From Trematomus loennbergii (lineage: Eukaryota > Chordata > Actinopteri > Perciformes > Nototheniidae), in the NCBI GenBank assembly GCA_012861695.1, contig JAAOOA010000027.1, positions 19,716,280-19,780,279 of the forward strand: DNA of 64,000 bases, in the 5' to 3' direction. The notes below the pieces were generated by a model that saw only the letters and a program-made list of their open reading frames with translations, had not been told where the DNA came from and ran no database searches. A program made the position numbers and the translations under genes. Of this stretch, positions 35,701-56,091 are shown piece after piece (position 1 is the first letter of the stretch; each line of letters opens with the position of its first letter).

Positions 35701-37388
35701 GATCTACGGACCAGTCAGAGGATCCTGTTGGTTTTCATCCTCCCTGTAAATGACAACTCCGCTGACATGTTTATTATATATTTTCACTTTAAATTACAAA
35801 CTGAATGTTTGACCTTCAGTTTATTTCCACACCATTTCGTCACATGCATTAGCTAACGCTCAGTAAAACAGGAACTGAAAATGAAGATGAAACACTGAAC
35901 TGAAAGGATCCTCAGTTATCAAGGGTTAAAGAAAAGGCTTATATGTTGTCTTTGTTCTTAATACTCTTCTAAAGCATTTATATATTTATTTTTAAAGTCA
36001 TTTTAATGGGAATAAAAGGCAAGAGTACATACAGGAACATATTACTCGTACTGTCACATAACTTATTTTGAGAAACGATATATTGTTCCAGAGATAATTC
36101 CTATTAACAACATTATTGTCCTTTTTTGGAAAATGTTATGCCTCTAATAAGATAATGGAATAAGCCTAGCACAAGCTTTCAAACAGCAATGAACTTCTAA
36201 TACTTAAGAATATTCAGATATTGGAATTGGAATATTATAGTTCTTACATCTTGGTCAGAGAAAATGATCATGTCCATATATGGTATGATAAGTCAAATAA
36301 TAATTATCGAGTCCTAAAGATCACCAGCAAAAGAAGACTGAACACAGGTTACAGGCACACTGTATTTTAATGAAAGATTAGGTTAAAATAATACACTTTA
36401 ATGAAAGAAGCCGACATTAAAAATCACCATAAATATGCTACACAATCCTAAACACACTTTCCTCTGACACATTTGAGTAAATGTATCTGTAGGGGCAGCT
36501 CCGTGTTAGGCTATACACACAAACACATGTAGGATAGATCTCAGCATGAAGGAAAAGTGAAGACATCCCAACTGTGAAGCAGAAACTCTAGACGTGAACC
36601 CCAGGCTAATGCTTCTCTATGACATCCAGCTAAATACATCTCAGCACACACACACACACACACACGCACTAAAATGTATACCTACAAGCAGAAGACACTC
36701 ACACTCCAGATTTAAGAATTCTTGCAGGAGACTTTTGCGGGTTTTAACATTACTAATTCACAACCTGATTGCCTCTAGCAAAATATGTGTCACTGATCCC
36801 TTACCATAAAAAAAAGCAAATTTCACTGATAAAAAAAGCCAATCCAACTCTTCCTATACCCATCTATCACTCAGAAAATGATCTACAGGTTGAACAGTCT
36901 CAAATACTTTGCTCATTTTGGACCAGATATGTCTAAATGCGCACCTTAAACTCAGAAAGGAAAACCCAAATACCTGCATCTGATGTGTAAGAAGGTCAGA
37001 TTATCTGTCTTTCACTGGCCTCGCCCCACACAGCGAGACTGTTAAGCGGTCATCACTCACACACGCTTTTAAAACCCAACATGCGCACACACACACCTGT
37101 GTGGCTACATGTCCCAGTCGTTCACACAAACCCTGCACTCATTCAGTCCATGTCCCAGCACAACCAGCAATTGGGATAGCGATATATCAGCAAATGTGTT
37201 GTCGTGGTCGCTGGAAAAACATGAAGAACGGAAAAGATAAAAGGCATCACATGCTATTCTTGGTACGAAGTGAAAGTGTGGCACAGCGATGGCTCGTACG
37301 CGGGATGAGGAAGCTACACTGGAACCCTTTATAGTCGAAGGGATGCAACTTTTGAAAAAAGTCATGAAGAAAGATGAAGATTTCCCTC
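32771..37388. other. intergenic interval between atp6v0c and ypel3
   Basis: No coding exon was recognised in about 4.6 kb. Contents noted: a dispersed fish repeat (tttatatagcacctttcat, about 33715-33775), a possible solo LTR (34722-35434), a short CA run (36640-36665) and, from roughly 36360, the probable ypel3 3'UTR. The rest is anonymous AT-rich DNA. Confidence 0.5.
34722..35434 (+). mobile_element. possible solo LTR
   Basis: The sequence begins TGTTAC and ends CCCCCACA. It has an AATAAA at about 35366 followed by a region resembling R-U5. No target-site duplication was found and no internal retroelement genes are present, so this is tentative. Confidence 0.22.
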
Positions 37389-40300
37389 TCAGTCCCAGCC
37401 GTTGTCCTTTATCATGTGGGACAGCTCGATGATAAACTTCCCCTCCTTGTACTTCTGACTCAGCTCGAAGGCTTGTTCCTGCAGAAAGGGAGGTTATTCA
37501 AAAGTAGGTTAGAGTAAAGCTCAAATCAGAATTACACAATGTCTATCCAGTAATTTTCCTAAAATGATATACTGATATTTTCAAAGGTACATAAGAAGAA
37601 AATCAAATATCTCTCTTTTTCTGAGCAGAAACCTCAATATTGATATTGCAAAGACAATGCAGGGTTTACTATTGAGGCTTTCCAAATTACTTCACAATGA
37701 CATTTTGGAAATTGTGGACACAATGGCTTAGTAACACGCATTATTGTCAGGTACATTTGTTAAATAATATCATTAATGCAGCCTTTAAAACCAGGAAAAG
37801 ACATACTAGAACACTATCCAAATGTAAGACGATATTTATTCTCATAGCAGATTTGATAGAATTTCATATATTGCTTAGCTCTAGTTACAAGTTGAAACGT
37901 TATTTTTTTAGGCCAAATTATCACTTTTGACAAAATTCCCCATTTGGGATGAATAAAGTATATCTAATGTAATTGCATCTATACTAATTTTTATAATATA
38001 AAGTATGAAGAAATCAGCTGTGAAAATGTGGTCTTCAAATATTCTTAATTTGAAACTATTGTCTATTATTAGCCTAGAGAAATGTAATCTGCAACCACAT
38101 CATAAAATGTGTTATGGTGTATTTCTAGTTTTTTGTCAAGAGGTAACGATGATGCTTCTGACTCTGTGCACATGAGCTCTGTAGCTACATGGAAGCTGAT
38201 TTCCTCCTGAAAATGTGATTAAACATTAGGACTGCTGCAGCTTACAAGATGTTATGTAAGAAATGTGTTTGGTCAGATGGGCTGCTTGTGTTTTCTGTTT
38301 CTTGTTTCTGATGACGGTGGAGATAATTAATGTTCCCAACCACAGGGAACAAATGAAAGTGAGCACAGGAAATGTAGAGCCATAATAGAAATCCCCTGGA
38401 AGTAACTGCGGTTAACTACAATATAGGCCCGGGTTTTTCTCATGCTAAAAGAAACTCATGACAATAACTCCTTACATCAAAACAAACTGATCATGGGGAA
38501 TTTTCATTATCAGAATCAACTTTGGCGTCTTCTTGAATGACTTGAAAAAGCTATCAAGCTCATTATTATAGAAAAAAAAGACTTACAAAAAGAATACAGG
38601 ACTTCCCATGAAAGAAACAACTCACACAATGTTGGTATTTTTATCATTGATTTATGCAGGGGGACCTTATGATTACCTTATTTTAGAAATACAAATAAAA
38701 TCAGTAAAAACTAAAATCGTAATTCAAACGTTTCTTTGCAAAATGTAATATTAATTAATGTTTGAGAGTTGTAAGCATTTTTTTTTCAATGACTATTAGG
38801 ATAATATTGTGAATTGCAATACGTTTGGATAAACGGAACATCAAATATTCAATGCCTTGAAGCAGTTTTCCTAAGAATGTGCATAACTTAACGTGGCTTT
38901 GTCAGAGTAGATGAGAGAATGTACACACAGTAAGGCAATAGAAGTAAAGCATCCATCTAATGAAATACCATCTACATGTGAAACCGGACACTGAATTGTA
39001 AATCAACCATGTCACTGCCTTTCGTCAAACCTAATATCAGTTTAACCGCGACCAAGGCGGCGTTTTATTCACACGCGGTCGTACTTACATATTTCAGCCC
39101 AGCGTGGTGTGACAGTTTTCACAGTAGATGTCGGCGACGGCGTGGAGTCCTGTGAGCAGCAGCCTCTCCTCCGCAGGACCGCAGCCCACGTTCACCCTGA
39201 AGACAAACGCAGAGCTGTCAAACAGAAGCTCCTCTCCGACTCACAGAGGGCGTCACGGTGATTAAACTACTCTCATGCACTCTGAGACTACGTGAACCTG
39301 AACAGCAAAGCTCCTACTGTCCTATATATGAACTCAGAATAAAGTTATCAAAGAGTCATGGGGAGGTTTCTTTCCATGAACCATTCACAGCTTCACAGAA
39401 TCTATTCAATTAGGTTCATTTAAAGGTAGGGTAGGTAAGTTTGAGAAACCGGCTCGAGATACACTTTTTGCGGGGCGGCGACGGCGAATAATCGATTAAT
39501 ATTCGCCAGGGCTGTCCGATTTTCGAATTTGATCATGGTCAGTTTCTGGCATCCCTAGCGCGTTCGTGTGTGTTGGAGGAGGGGCTCTATAAGGAAGTGG
39601 CAGATTTTCTCCGGTTGTGTATTTTCAAATTCTAGCGATCTCGAGCCGGTTTCTCAAACTTACCTACCCTACCTTTAAGTTTCCCCATTTGAGGGTTGTA
39701 TAGTTCGGATCCACCAACAGGAGAAGCGTGACTTAGACCCCATTTACATGGGAGCGCAAACGCAAATGGACCGAATTCGTTATCAAAAAAGTCTTCCGTT
39801 CACACGCATTCGGCTCATTTAACGTGTCCGTTCACACGAGACCACTGGAAACGCTGTAGTACATATGCCGGGCCTGTAAGTGGCGCTGTACTTCTGCACG
39901 AGACCGCTCGGAAGCGCTGGAGACGCTGTAGTACATATGCCGGGCCTGTAAGTGGCGCTGTACTTCTGCCACAAAATACACCAAAAGCAGCGAAGAAGAC
40001 CCCCGAGCATGGTTGCCATGGTTGCCCTTCTGTTTATGCCCCGCGGTAGATTTAGCAACATGTAGTTCATGTAATTCTCCATGTCCACTTGTTGCTGATG
40101 GTTGTGGTAGAGGAGCTGTAGATTTTGCACTAACGTCTGTAGCATGGTCAGCAGTAGCATGGTCAGTAGCTACTGACAGTAGCTACTGACCATGCTACAG
40201 CAGTGAGTAGCAGAGGTGGGGCTATGGCTTCATCGTTATCAGGAAATGATCGTATAGGGCGTACACACAGAGCCGTTTGGCCCCCAGAGCGTTCCGTTTG

Positions 40301-42026
40301 CAGATCTATCCACCTTGGGACCCGTTATCGTTTACGGGGTCCGTTTCCGCGGTTCCGTTACGGCCTCGTGTGAAAGAACGGGCTAGACGAAAGAGAAAAG
40401 TAGCAGATGCAACCCGTTTCGTTCTCGTGTAAACACCGCCTAAAGTGACCTTTAACTTCTACACCGCACCCCCGATACCGGGGGGAAAAACGCGTCATCT
40501 GCAGGAAACAGCGTCTGAGGGCATCTTAATATTCAATAAACTATGAATGTTTTATATCCATGTAACGGGAAGAAACTCAGCTAACTGATCTTGTATTTCT
40601 GTGTCCCTTAGAAATGATTTCTGATAATCCATAAGCAATAAACCTGCTTTTCCGTTTCCAGATGTCAGAGCGAGAGATAGGTTCGCTCTGATGCAAACCT
40701 GCATGCGCAAAGCCCCCACCTTTTTTTGTTAACATGTGTGTGTATGTGAAAATCCCCCTTCGATTCTATTGGCTCTAACAGTCAAAAGAGATGGCAATCA
40801 CCAAAATCGACCAATGGGTTCCAGAGAAACGGTAAAAACGCCCATTTCCACCCAAATCACCTCAGAGGTGGAGTTTTTTTTGCTAAACCTCTCTAATAAG
40901 GTCAAATGTCACTTGTTTTGCATCAATCTTGATACAGGGTACTTATTATATGTTGTACTTTGGATTCCTAAAGCTTTTAGTCTACCTTACCATCATCCAA
41001 GGGTAGTTTTCACTATAAGTAAAAAATAATTTTTGGACGGACACTATAATTTACAGTTTTTTTACTATGGTCAATCTGAATTTTCTTTAAAATGAAAAAC
41101 ATCTATATTGATTCTGACTTTTCTACATCCAACTCACAGGTGTATCATTACTTTGAGAAAAAAGATTATTAATTTAAGCCTTTTAGAAGGGAAGATATGG
41201 TCATTTGTTCTGGGAATGTCATTTTCGAGCCTGAGACCTGAAAAACAGGCTCAGGGCTTAACAGGTTAAGGTTCACTGGAAAGCAAATCAAATGATCTGC
41301 TGGTCATGAGGTTTGTGCAAACACGTCCGATACTGGGAATTTGTTTTCATAGCACTATTGAAATGGCACGTTGGGAAAGAAAAAAAAAATCATAGATTCA
41401 GCAACTTATTTCTTTTTCTTCCTCAGAAATAATCAAAAGGCCACTAATCTGATCTGATCTGAAAAAGCTTCAATGTCCATCAAAAATAGCAAGGAACATT
41501 TAAAGACAGTGGTTCTTAATTGAACACTTACTAAAGTCACTTCCTACCCATCTACAAAGTGATTATGGCAATAGAATTAAGATTGGAAGCCTTTGGAAGT
41601 GTGCATTCATTCTGCCAATTTGTTAGAATAATAAAAGAAAATACTCACACAGAGTTGAAGAGGTAGGCTCGCCCCTGACTGCCTTGAAACGACTGAAGAC
41701 AAACAAGAGAAAGTGTTATTGTGTCCATTTGACATGTGAATCAAACAACCTGAATGTATTTTTAGATACTAAGCGTCCATCTCTGGGAGATTAGTTTTGT
41801 CAGTCAAGTTATTCCAGTTTTGCTACTTTCTATGTGACAGTCATGAGGCGGCGTCTATATGTGCCTCCTGAAATTAGTATTGACATCAAAAGGCAGGCGG
41901 CATTCTTACCTTGGAGATAAGGTCGTCATGGTTGGCCAGATGGGCGCGGCAGTGCACACAGCTGTAGCGACGGTGGCACGTGTCCAGGTACGCCTGGAAC
42001 GTCTTGGCCTTTGTCAGCTTCACCAT
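37389..42026 (-). CDS. ypel3: Yippee-like zinc-binding protein 3
   Basis: Small conserved Yippee-domain protein, linked in mammals to growth suppression and senescence. Exons: 42026-41910, 41692-41649, 39196-39089, 37478-37389; 119 residues after allowing for one missing base, exactly the human length. It starts [20 protein letters not shown]; the CVHC and later CENC pairs are the zinc ligands. [35 protein letters not shown] and HMIKDNGWD then TGA follow. The DTCHRR and HDDLISK strings favour ypel3 over ypel1/2/4. Exon 3 reads GGC TGA where all family members have Gly-Trp-Lys: one G is missing near 39095 (literal early stop), and exon phase confirms a 1-nt loss. A 5'UTR exon ends at donor 44162; its partner acceptor begins at 42028. 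Confidence 0.95.
39420..39678. mobile_element. TTAA-flanked MITE, copy 2
   Basis: 259 bp with TTAA on both sides and long inverted ends: AGGTAGGGTAGGTAAGTTTG on the left, mirrored by CAAACTTACCTACCCTACCT on the right. It is the same family as 6545-6932, inverted relative to it. It lies in ypel3 intron 2. Confidence 0.8.
39735..40440. mobile_element. putative DNA-transposon remnant with internal duplication and palindrome
   Basis: The imperfect inverted ends share a TTTACAnG core (catttacatgggagcg on the left; cgttctcgtgtaaacacc on the right). Inside is a 47-bp direct repeat (39851-39897 and 39923-39969) and a 45-bp palindrome (40154-40198). A minus-strand 113-codon open frame starts at ATG 40160. 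It might be a fragment of a Harbinger-type element, but I cannot confirm the family. It lies in ypel3 intron 2. Confidence 0.4.
40154..40198. repeat. 45-bp perfect palindrome with a one-base loop
   Basis: Two 22-base arms beginning gtagcatggtcagtagctac are exact reverse complements around a single central base (40176). An extra partial copy of the arm lies just upstream (from about 40139). Confidence 0.95.
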
Positions 42027-42069
42027 GTCTGAAGCAGGGAGGGAGCAGGATGTTGGTGTTTGTGTTAGC

Positions 42070-42150
42070 GGTGCAAGGCAAGGCAAGTTTATTTATATAG
42101 CACATTTCAACACAAGGCAATTCAAAGTGCTTTACAAAATGAAAGACATT
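42070..42150. repeat. dispersed fish repeat fragment
   Basis: The string gtttatttatatagcacat followed by aattcaaagtgctttac is a widespread teleost interspersed repeat; related fragments are near 33715, 10715 and 53950. It lies in the ypel3 5'UTR intron. Confidence 0.5.
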
Positions 42151-43218
42151 AAGAAACATATGAAATGACATTTAAAAACACCCATGCAGGCATACAGGCT
42201 ACTGCTACACACACTGGTTAAACAGATTTCATTTTGCAGAGTTACTGCAGCTTTCAACATGCTACCACTAATTTAAGACCACATGAAGTATTTGTATTTT
42301 GCCGTCATACTGTCAGACTAATGAAGGACAATGAGTACCCTGTGAATGAAAATAGGTCCTATATTTTTTACATTACCAGTATATATTAATTTATTGACAT
42401 GTTTAAATAATGTAATAGTAATAAACAATAGCAAATATACATTTAATGTCTAAATCTGAAGAAGCTTTGAGGGTAGCATCATGTGCTCGAGTAATTAAAG
42501 CTATACAACAATGCAAGGCTTCCCCCTACAATAACATAACCCCACATTAATGTTAATACATTGTTATACTATAACAATTATTTGGTTAACTGATCAGACA
42601 ATATCAATTACAAAATAATTTCACTCATGTATTGGTAGGTATTGCTTTTACCTCTTTTATCACATGTGTTGTAAAGTGAACATTAGGGGAAGATAAGACG
42701 TTGAAAGACCAAAGTCTGGGCTCAGATATCCACTCAGTTTGACACCTTTTTTAAATAATCAAAACGACCATTTCCTTGATGGAAGTTAGTAAACATTCAC
42801 TCAACCGTACATCCTGAGTCACACTTGTGAAGGTGTGACTTACTACAACACGTTCACTTATATGTTTTACCACTTTTAGATGTTTCATAGCATTATGGTT
42901 TTCTATCATCCTTCTTTCCTTGCAGAAACAGGACTCCACAGAGTTGTACAAATGAGTAATATTGAATCAGATTCAGCTCTATTTGTCAAGTGTGTGCCAG
43001 ATCATTTGACTTTGGTTTTTAAGTTGCTCTCAATGTACTTCCTCACAGTTCAAAGAGCAATCAACATAAGAAATGGGCAAAATGACAACAAAGCTGCCCA
43101 ACAGTAGTACAACTAAACCATTGAGTGTTACATACAGGCTGAACATTTCTTTTGCTATGAAAAGAACTCACATGCAGCCCGAGGACACAATGTGCTGTTA
43201 GCATGCTTCTCTTATTTG

Positions 43219-43744
43219 CAGAGGTGGAAGAAGTACAGATCTGATACTTAAGTTAAAGTAGAAGTGCCATAATTACAAACAAAATATTAAGTAAAGAAAA
43301 GTAAAAATCCTATAATAAATAATAATAAAAGTATTAGCATCAGAATACATTGATAGTACCAAAAGTACTCATTCTGCAGATTGGCCCATTTCAAAATAAT
43401 ATATATTACATGTTTTTATCATGATGAATGATGCATTATGAATGTTATCAAAGCTGGTGAAGGTGCAGCTCATTTTAATTCCTTTGTATGCTGCAGGGAA
43501 GCTTGTGGATTTACTCCAGGTGTAACTAAAGTCTTATATAAGTGTTGATTATATTTCACATTATTAATCAAAATCTGTAAAGTAACTAAAGCATAATATA
43601 TGTAGTGGAGTAAAAGTACACTATTTACCTCTGAATTGTAGTGGGGTAGAAGTACAAAGCAGCAACACATTGAAATACTCAAGTGTACACATTGTTTTTA
43701 AGTACAGTACTTGAGTAAATCTACTTGGTTACTTTACACCACTG
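43219..43744. mobile_element. hAT-like MITE (CAGTGGTG family) with target duplication
   Basis: The ends are cagaggtggaag and tttacaccactg. The 8-bp flanks cttatttg (43211-43218) and cttatttt (43745-43752) match at 7 of 8 positions, the duplication length typical of hAT transposons. Internal AGTAAAAGTA repeats are present. It lies in the ypel3 5'UTR intron. Confidence 0.8.
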
Positions 43745-44162
43745 CTTATTTTACATTTCGCAAAGACTGACATATAGTCAAAGCAACATTTGATAATAAA
43801 GCATGTACTGTTTTTAAACCTCCCCCTCTGGTTGAGAACCATGCTGGCAGCTTGCTTCCTGGTTAAAAATAGTTTGCACAAACAAACAAACCTCAGCTCA
43901 TTAGTGAGATGCAATCGGTTAACCCAAATCCAAGGCTGTGCAACGTGTAATGCCACATTTAAGCAGTTTCCAGCCCTGTTGACCGGCTGTCAGTAGCTAA
44001 ATAAGGATAAAAACGGCCTCCTGCATCTATTAGCTAACAGGCCACTGGATCGGACCTAGCTTGCGTGTTAGCCACCATGCTAGCTCCGCACAACAACACT
44101 CACACACACACGGCAGATAAGAGGCGCATTGCAGGATATTCCGCGTTACGTGTCGACTCACC

Positions 44163-44570
44163 TGATGATACCAAAGCTCCTCACAGTATATACAGCGGTC
44201 CAATGTGGATGACAGGCTTAAAATCATCTAATAAAAATAGGTTATTATGGTCGGTTTGGTCCAACGGTCGGCCACGCGCTGACGGTTCGGACAATAAAGG
44301 CAGCCTCCGGTCGTTTACCCGCGTTTCTCTCTTTGAATGTGAACCCGATTTAAAACTTCTTCACGGCCTTTGTTAAAAACGGGAGCAGGAACCCGACAAT
44401 GCTGGCAGACTCACAGGGTGATGACAGTGCGGCGGCCCCGGCGGGAGAAATATGTGGTTTGTTTATGAAAACACTCAGAGGAGGAAGTCTGGAGAGTGCA
44501 AAACAAATCCCTCTCAACCAATGGGAGGCCGCGTGTGACGTCTAGAATATGGGTCAACCAATCAGATTGC
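44163..44570 (-). promoter_or_regulatory. ypel3: ypel3 first exon/promoter region with CCAAT boxes and CRE-like site
   Basis: A noncoding exon ends at 44162. Upstream are two CCAAT motifs (44518-44522 and 44558-44562, plus-strand orientation) and TGACGTCT (44536-44543), a CRE-like element, in a GC-richer stretch from about 44390. The start site is not determinable from sequence alone. Confidence 0.45.
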
Positions 44571-46370
44571 ACTTCACATGGAGCCCTTTATGGCTATCAG
44601 CTTGATTGTTGATACAGTCTCATAATGCTGTTACAGTGTTATCATTTCGCTCTGGATGTGGGATACAAGTCATTTAGCACTGCTTGCAAACGTATCACAT
44701 TTACACAATGTGAGGAACAAGTATTTGCAGTTTATGTGAGACTTAGAAAATCTTGCACAGGAAGGATGGGGAAGTCATTGGGTTGTTGGGGGTTTATTGA
44801 TGTATTTGCACTACTATATTGAGACTGTGTTTGCTTTCCTCTTAAATGTATATAGCCTATGCAGCAGTTGAAAAAAAACAATAGCATTTTTCTTGCAGAA
44901 ATGACTTTTGCATGATCACACTTGCAGATACACATTTCTCTGTATTTTTTCCCACATTTTTTCCAATGTATTTAGTTGTAACATGTGAAAACAAAAACGT
45001 TCTATTTTCAGCCCTGGCTGTGTGACAACATGAGTCTTACTTCTCTCTTGGGTCACTCTTTGCATGCTGATCCACTTATATTCCTATAACTCACACTGCA
45101 GTGCCAAGCAGGTCAGAAAAACACAGCCTTTGTTTCACCAACAGCCTGGTTGATTATTATCACAGTGGTGTGGCCGGACTTTGACCGTAGCCTGGGAAAA
45201 CAAGGACACAGGTGAAGCTAACTGCACATAAAACCCTCTGTTTATATTTGCCTGTATAAGTGACTGTATTTAACACAGATGCACAACAGAGCGTAAATAC
45301 AACATTAAAACACTACGCAACTATAGTGACATGTCTGCTGTATCAAAAATGTTACCTTTGTGTTGCTTTAATTTTCAACCCTTTGTGTGATTTTGATTAT
45401 AACAGCACAGACAAAGAATACAAACGCATAACTTTTACTCAAACAAATTAAATAATGTCAGGAAAAGAGACACAGTCCAGGACTGGGAGGTCAAGCTGTG
45501 ATCTGCAACATCTTAAACACTGTTGCACAAACAGACAGCTGAAACAAAATAAGACTATTGTAAACATGAACGCCACCAAAATCTCACTTATTTTAAAACC
45601 CAATCAAGACCCAACTTTCGATAGTCCATTCAGATTAAACTGTTGTGTAATAAATTACAAATCTTGTGTTATATGCTGCCTTTCTCCATTATGTAATGTT
45701 ATCTATATTATTATAATCCTTATTATAACCTTCATGTTTTTAGTTCTTCTGTGCTTTTTGTTAGATGAGTTTATAGTGGGACTAAGTTGCAATGTTCTTG
45801 CATGTATGAAAACTTGTTGAAAATTATATAATAAAAAAAAAACCTGGCATCAACAAGGATAAACCCACCCTCCTCCAGTATTTCTCAGCAAACAAACTCC
45901 AATACATACTTCCTCCCAGAGGGTCTGGAGGCAGCCCAGTGTGAGAAACTGCATCAGTGACCTTAAATGGACCAGCTAAAGGAAATGGCATCCATTAGAT
46001 TACAAGTTCCCCTTATTGTGATGATGATGATGATTATTATTATTATACATTTTTTCCAGTTTGTGTTCTTTCTTTTATTTATGTGATTTACTTTCTGTAG
46101 GCCCGGTTCACTTATACAAGAAATACAAATACTCTATCCCTGTTATATTTGTTGCTGAGAAGGAAAATTCCCTGACTGTTTCTTTAAACTCTGGGCTGTG
46201 TCTGACAGGCTGGACGTAATTCTGTCAACACAGTGATCGAGGATTGAGATAAAAGAGTTGAATCACTGTTTTGTTCCCCATGTTTAATCATTAACACAAC
46301 TTCACGACTAATCTCCTCACTGAACAAGAAAAACGTCTCACACTTCTTCTTTACTTCCTTTTCAGTGTCA
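44571..46370. other. intergenic interval between ypel3 promoter and gdpd3 3' end
   Basis: No coding exon was recognised. A GAT/ATT simple-repeat stretch lies at about 46018-46048. A minus-strand AATAAA (TTTATT 46371-46376) just before the gdpd3 stop marks the likely end of that gene's short 3'UTR. Confidence 0.5.
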
Positions 46371-46451
46371 TTTATTTACATAATCCTCATTTATAAGGAA
46401 ACTGCCATTGTCGAGGTTATTCATTGTTGTTATGTGGTGGTGTGTTTGGGG

Positions 46452-53309
<6,858 letters not shown>

Positions 53310-56085
53310 CCTTCTCTGCGAATACGTCCAGTGAGGTCCTGATCGAGTCCTGCACAATGTCACCGCTGGACAGCAAAGACACTGATCCAAGTGTGTCCTT
53401 CAGAAAAAGAGTATGTACAACAATCCCTCTGTGTGTGATCAGATCCAAAAGCTTGACTGAAGACAACCTGCTCTCTGTTTTCTTCGAGAGATAAGAGAAA
53501 AACTGGACAGACCGGTAAGACGAAGGAAGGCTCTTTCTCGCTGATTCAAACCTCAAAGCAGTAAAAGTCTGTTAATAAAACACCAGCTCCTCACCCAGAG
53601 CTCACCTCTCGACTATCTGCCTCTGGCCTCTCCCCCGCCTGTGGCTCTACCATTCCTCTCTCTGTAAACTGCTTTTGTTCCCAGGTTAGTGTTGGCTTTG
53701 TGTGTTTCACACCTGGGCACCTTTGCCAATCATTTTCTAGGATTTAATTTGCTTTTCTTTGATAGCAAGTACTGTGATTATGACCCCAAAGCAACATTTT
53801 AAGATAAAGAAGCAGTGGTTGTTATCTGTTGTGCAATCCAGATTACAGTTGAGGCATTATGGGAATACATTTGTTCATAAACTGGTTAATCTTTAGAGCT
53901 TTTGGCTAAGAATATTTGAAAAGCAGATTTTGACAACGGGTCAGGTTCAAGTGCTTTACAAAAACATCCAAAGCATTAAGACACAGTGCAAAAGAAGCAT
54001 ATTATGAAATGCCATTAAAGCAGTCATTCAATAACCAAGAGAACATAAGTTAAGACAAGCTAAGATAGGATAAGAAAGGAAACAAAATAAAGTTACAGTG
54101 CAGTGTCTGATATGAATAAGAATTCAATTTAATAAAAGAAAGCGGCAACCAGGAAACACTTCAGCCTTGATTTAAGTGAGGAAGCAGTACACCTTTACAG
54201 AGAAATGGAACATAACTAAATGTTTTTTCCCGAAGTTCAGTTTTATTATGGGTTCAGCACAATACAAAAAAAACATAGTCTATATGTAAGTAACTGTGAA
54301 AGTACGCACGGTGTACTTTGCAGCTGATATTAGGCAAACACAAAAGACATCAGTGGGGTGCAGTAGGTTTGTACTTGTTTGACAAAGGGGATGTGGTGTA
54401 CAAAGATACATTATGTCAACACACCTCTGACCCACAAGCCAGAAATATGAAAACAATAACTGTGCAGAGTCACACGCGCACACTACAGCACAAAGTCAGC
54501 AGAGAGAAGTGATGCATTGTTCAGGTTCAACAGAGAAGCAGGAATGTGACAAACAAAGGTGAGACAGGGTGAGTCCGCTCTGAAATGTTACAGCAAGCCT
54601 GGATTTCACCAGAAAAGTGAAATCTATTCACGACAAAGCCATGACCTCCCAGAAGTTTCTCACTTTTGAAGGTATCTCCTTTTCACACACAAAATGTCAA
54701 AATCCAGGTCATTTTAACAGTTCAGGTTTCACGCAGTGGTGAGAGAAGTACTCAGATTTGTTACTTAAGATAAAGTAGCATTACGTAACTGTAAACATAC
54801 TCGGTTACAAGCAAATGTCCTGCATTCAAAACCTTAATATCGGCATCACTTTAAGTACCAAGAGTAATAGTATTTTATGTGTAATAGCTAATTTGCGATG
54901 AATACAGCTGCTTTAAATTGCTTTACATAATGCTACTGGATTTATTTTTAGCCTATAAATACATGTCAACGTTTATTTGATAGGGAATTCATACTTTGTA
55001 TTAGTTAATAATCTAAATCTAAAAAGTAACTCAAGCTGTCCAATAATTGCAGTGGAGTAAAAAGCACAATATTGGTTTCCAAATTGTAGAGTAGAAGTAT
55101 AAAGTAGGCTATAGCATAAACAGAGAATACTCAATTGAAGCAGAAGTACCTAAAATGTGTCCATAAGTGAGTAAATGTACTTTGTTACTATCCACTTCAC
55201 GTTTGCATACGTTCATGTAACATCAGGGTCTGAGGGGAGGCCGTGCTCAGACATGTTATGGAGGCAGCTGTTTGAGCCACACAGCTGGAAAATCAAGTTG
55301 AGGGATGACACAGTTATATTCATTCTCACAATTCTCAGGCTTACACTTGGCTTCTGAGAGCTGGTTTCACACAGATATTAGACACAGATCAGTGGTGGTG
55401 TTAGGCACTTCCTCCTTTACTGTAGATAAAGGAAGAGAGTCTCGTGAGAGCCGTTTTCTATGGTAACAATGAGCGACACTTACTGAACAGGGTTTCCGTG
55501 GAAACAATCGGTGACACCTCCTGGAAAGCGTTTCCACAGCAACAATCTGTGGCACAGGTGCTGAGTGGAGGAACATCGTCTAGTGTTTTCATTTACAAAG
55601 CCAAGCTAAACTGATGAGTTAATGCGAGTCCTGCCACATTAAGAAGCTAGATGTGTGCCTTAAGCTGACATCTTATTTTACTGGATGTTTACTCTGTTTG
55701 CTGATGTTTTCCTCCATGTCAAACAGTTGATTTTTTTCTGAATTAAAAAGGAGCCCAAATTCCTATTTAACACTACCTAAAGCCTAATAGGCCCTCTTTA
55801 TCATTAGTGATGTCAGTTAGATTTGGTTAGGTCAAAGCTACGGAATATATTTTTAACCTCAGTTGTTGTGCTTCCCTACTTGTTTCTATTTACTTGTTTT
55901 TGTTGTGTTATTGACACATTACGTGGTCCTTTTGATGACATCGTAGAGGTTTTGCACCTATATCTGAGTGTCTGACGATTAGATCTAGCTATAGTCAAAG
56001 CTACCCCTGGAGTTCAATTAATGTAAAATAATAAGAGACCACAGGACAGAAAAAAAAAAGAATTCAAACAGTCGTAACAGTATCA
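53310..56085. other. gdpd3 upstream region and interval to mapk3 3' end
   Basis: No coding exon was seen. 53310-53640 is probably the gdpd3 5'UTR and promoter. 53940-54180 resembles the dispersed agtgctttacaaaa fish repeat. A CAGTGGTG-family MITE is at 54734-55198. The remainder is anonymous. Confidence 0.45.
54734..55198. mobile_element. degraded hAT-like MITE (CAGTGGTG family)
   Basis: It begins cagtggtgagagaagtactc and ends near tactatccacttca, with AGTAAAGTA-type internal repeats as in the copies at 17045 and 43219. The right end has diverged, and no target duplication could be assigned. Confidence 0.6.
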
Positions 56086-56091
56086 GGAAAT

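Noticed and set aside
45455..45820. 121-codon frame with a hydrophobic stretch
   Set aside because: No homologue recognised, no flanking splice signals and strongly AT-rich. Treated as chance.
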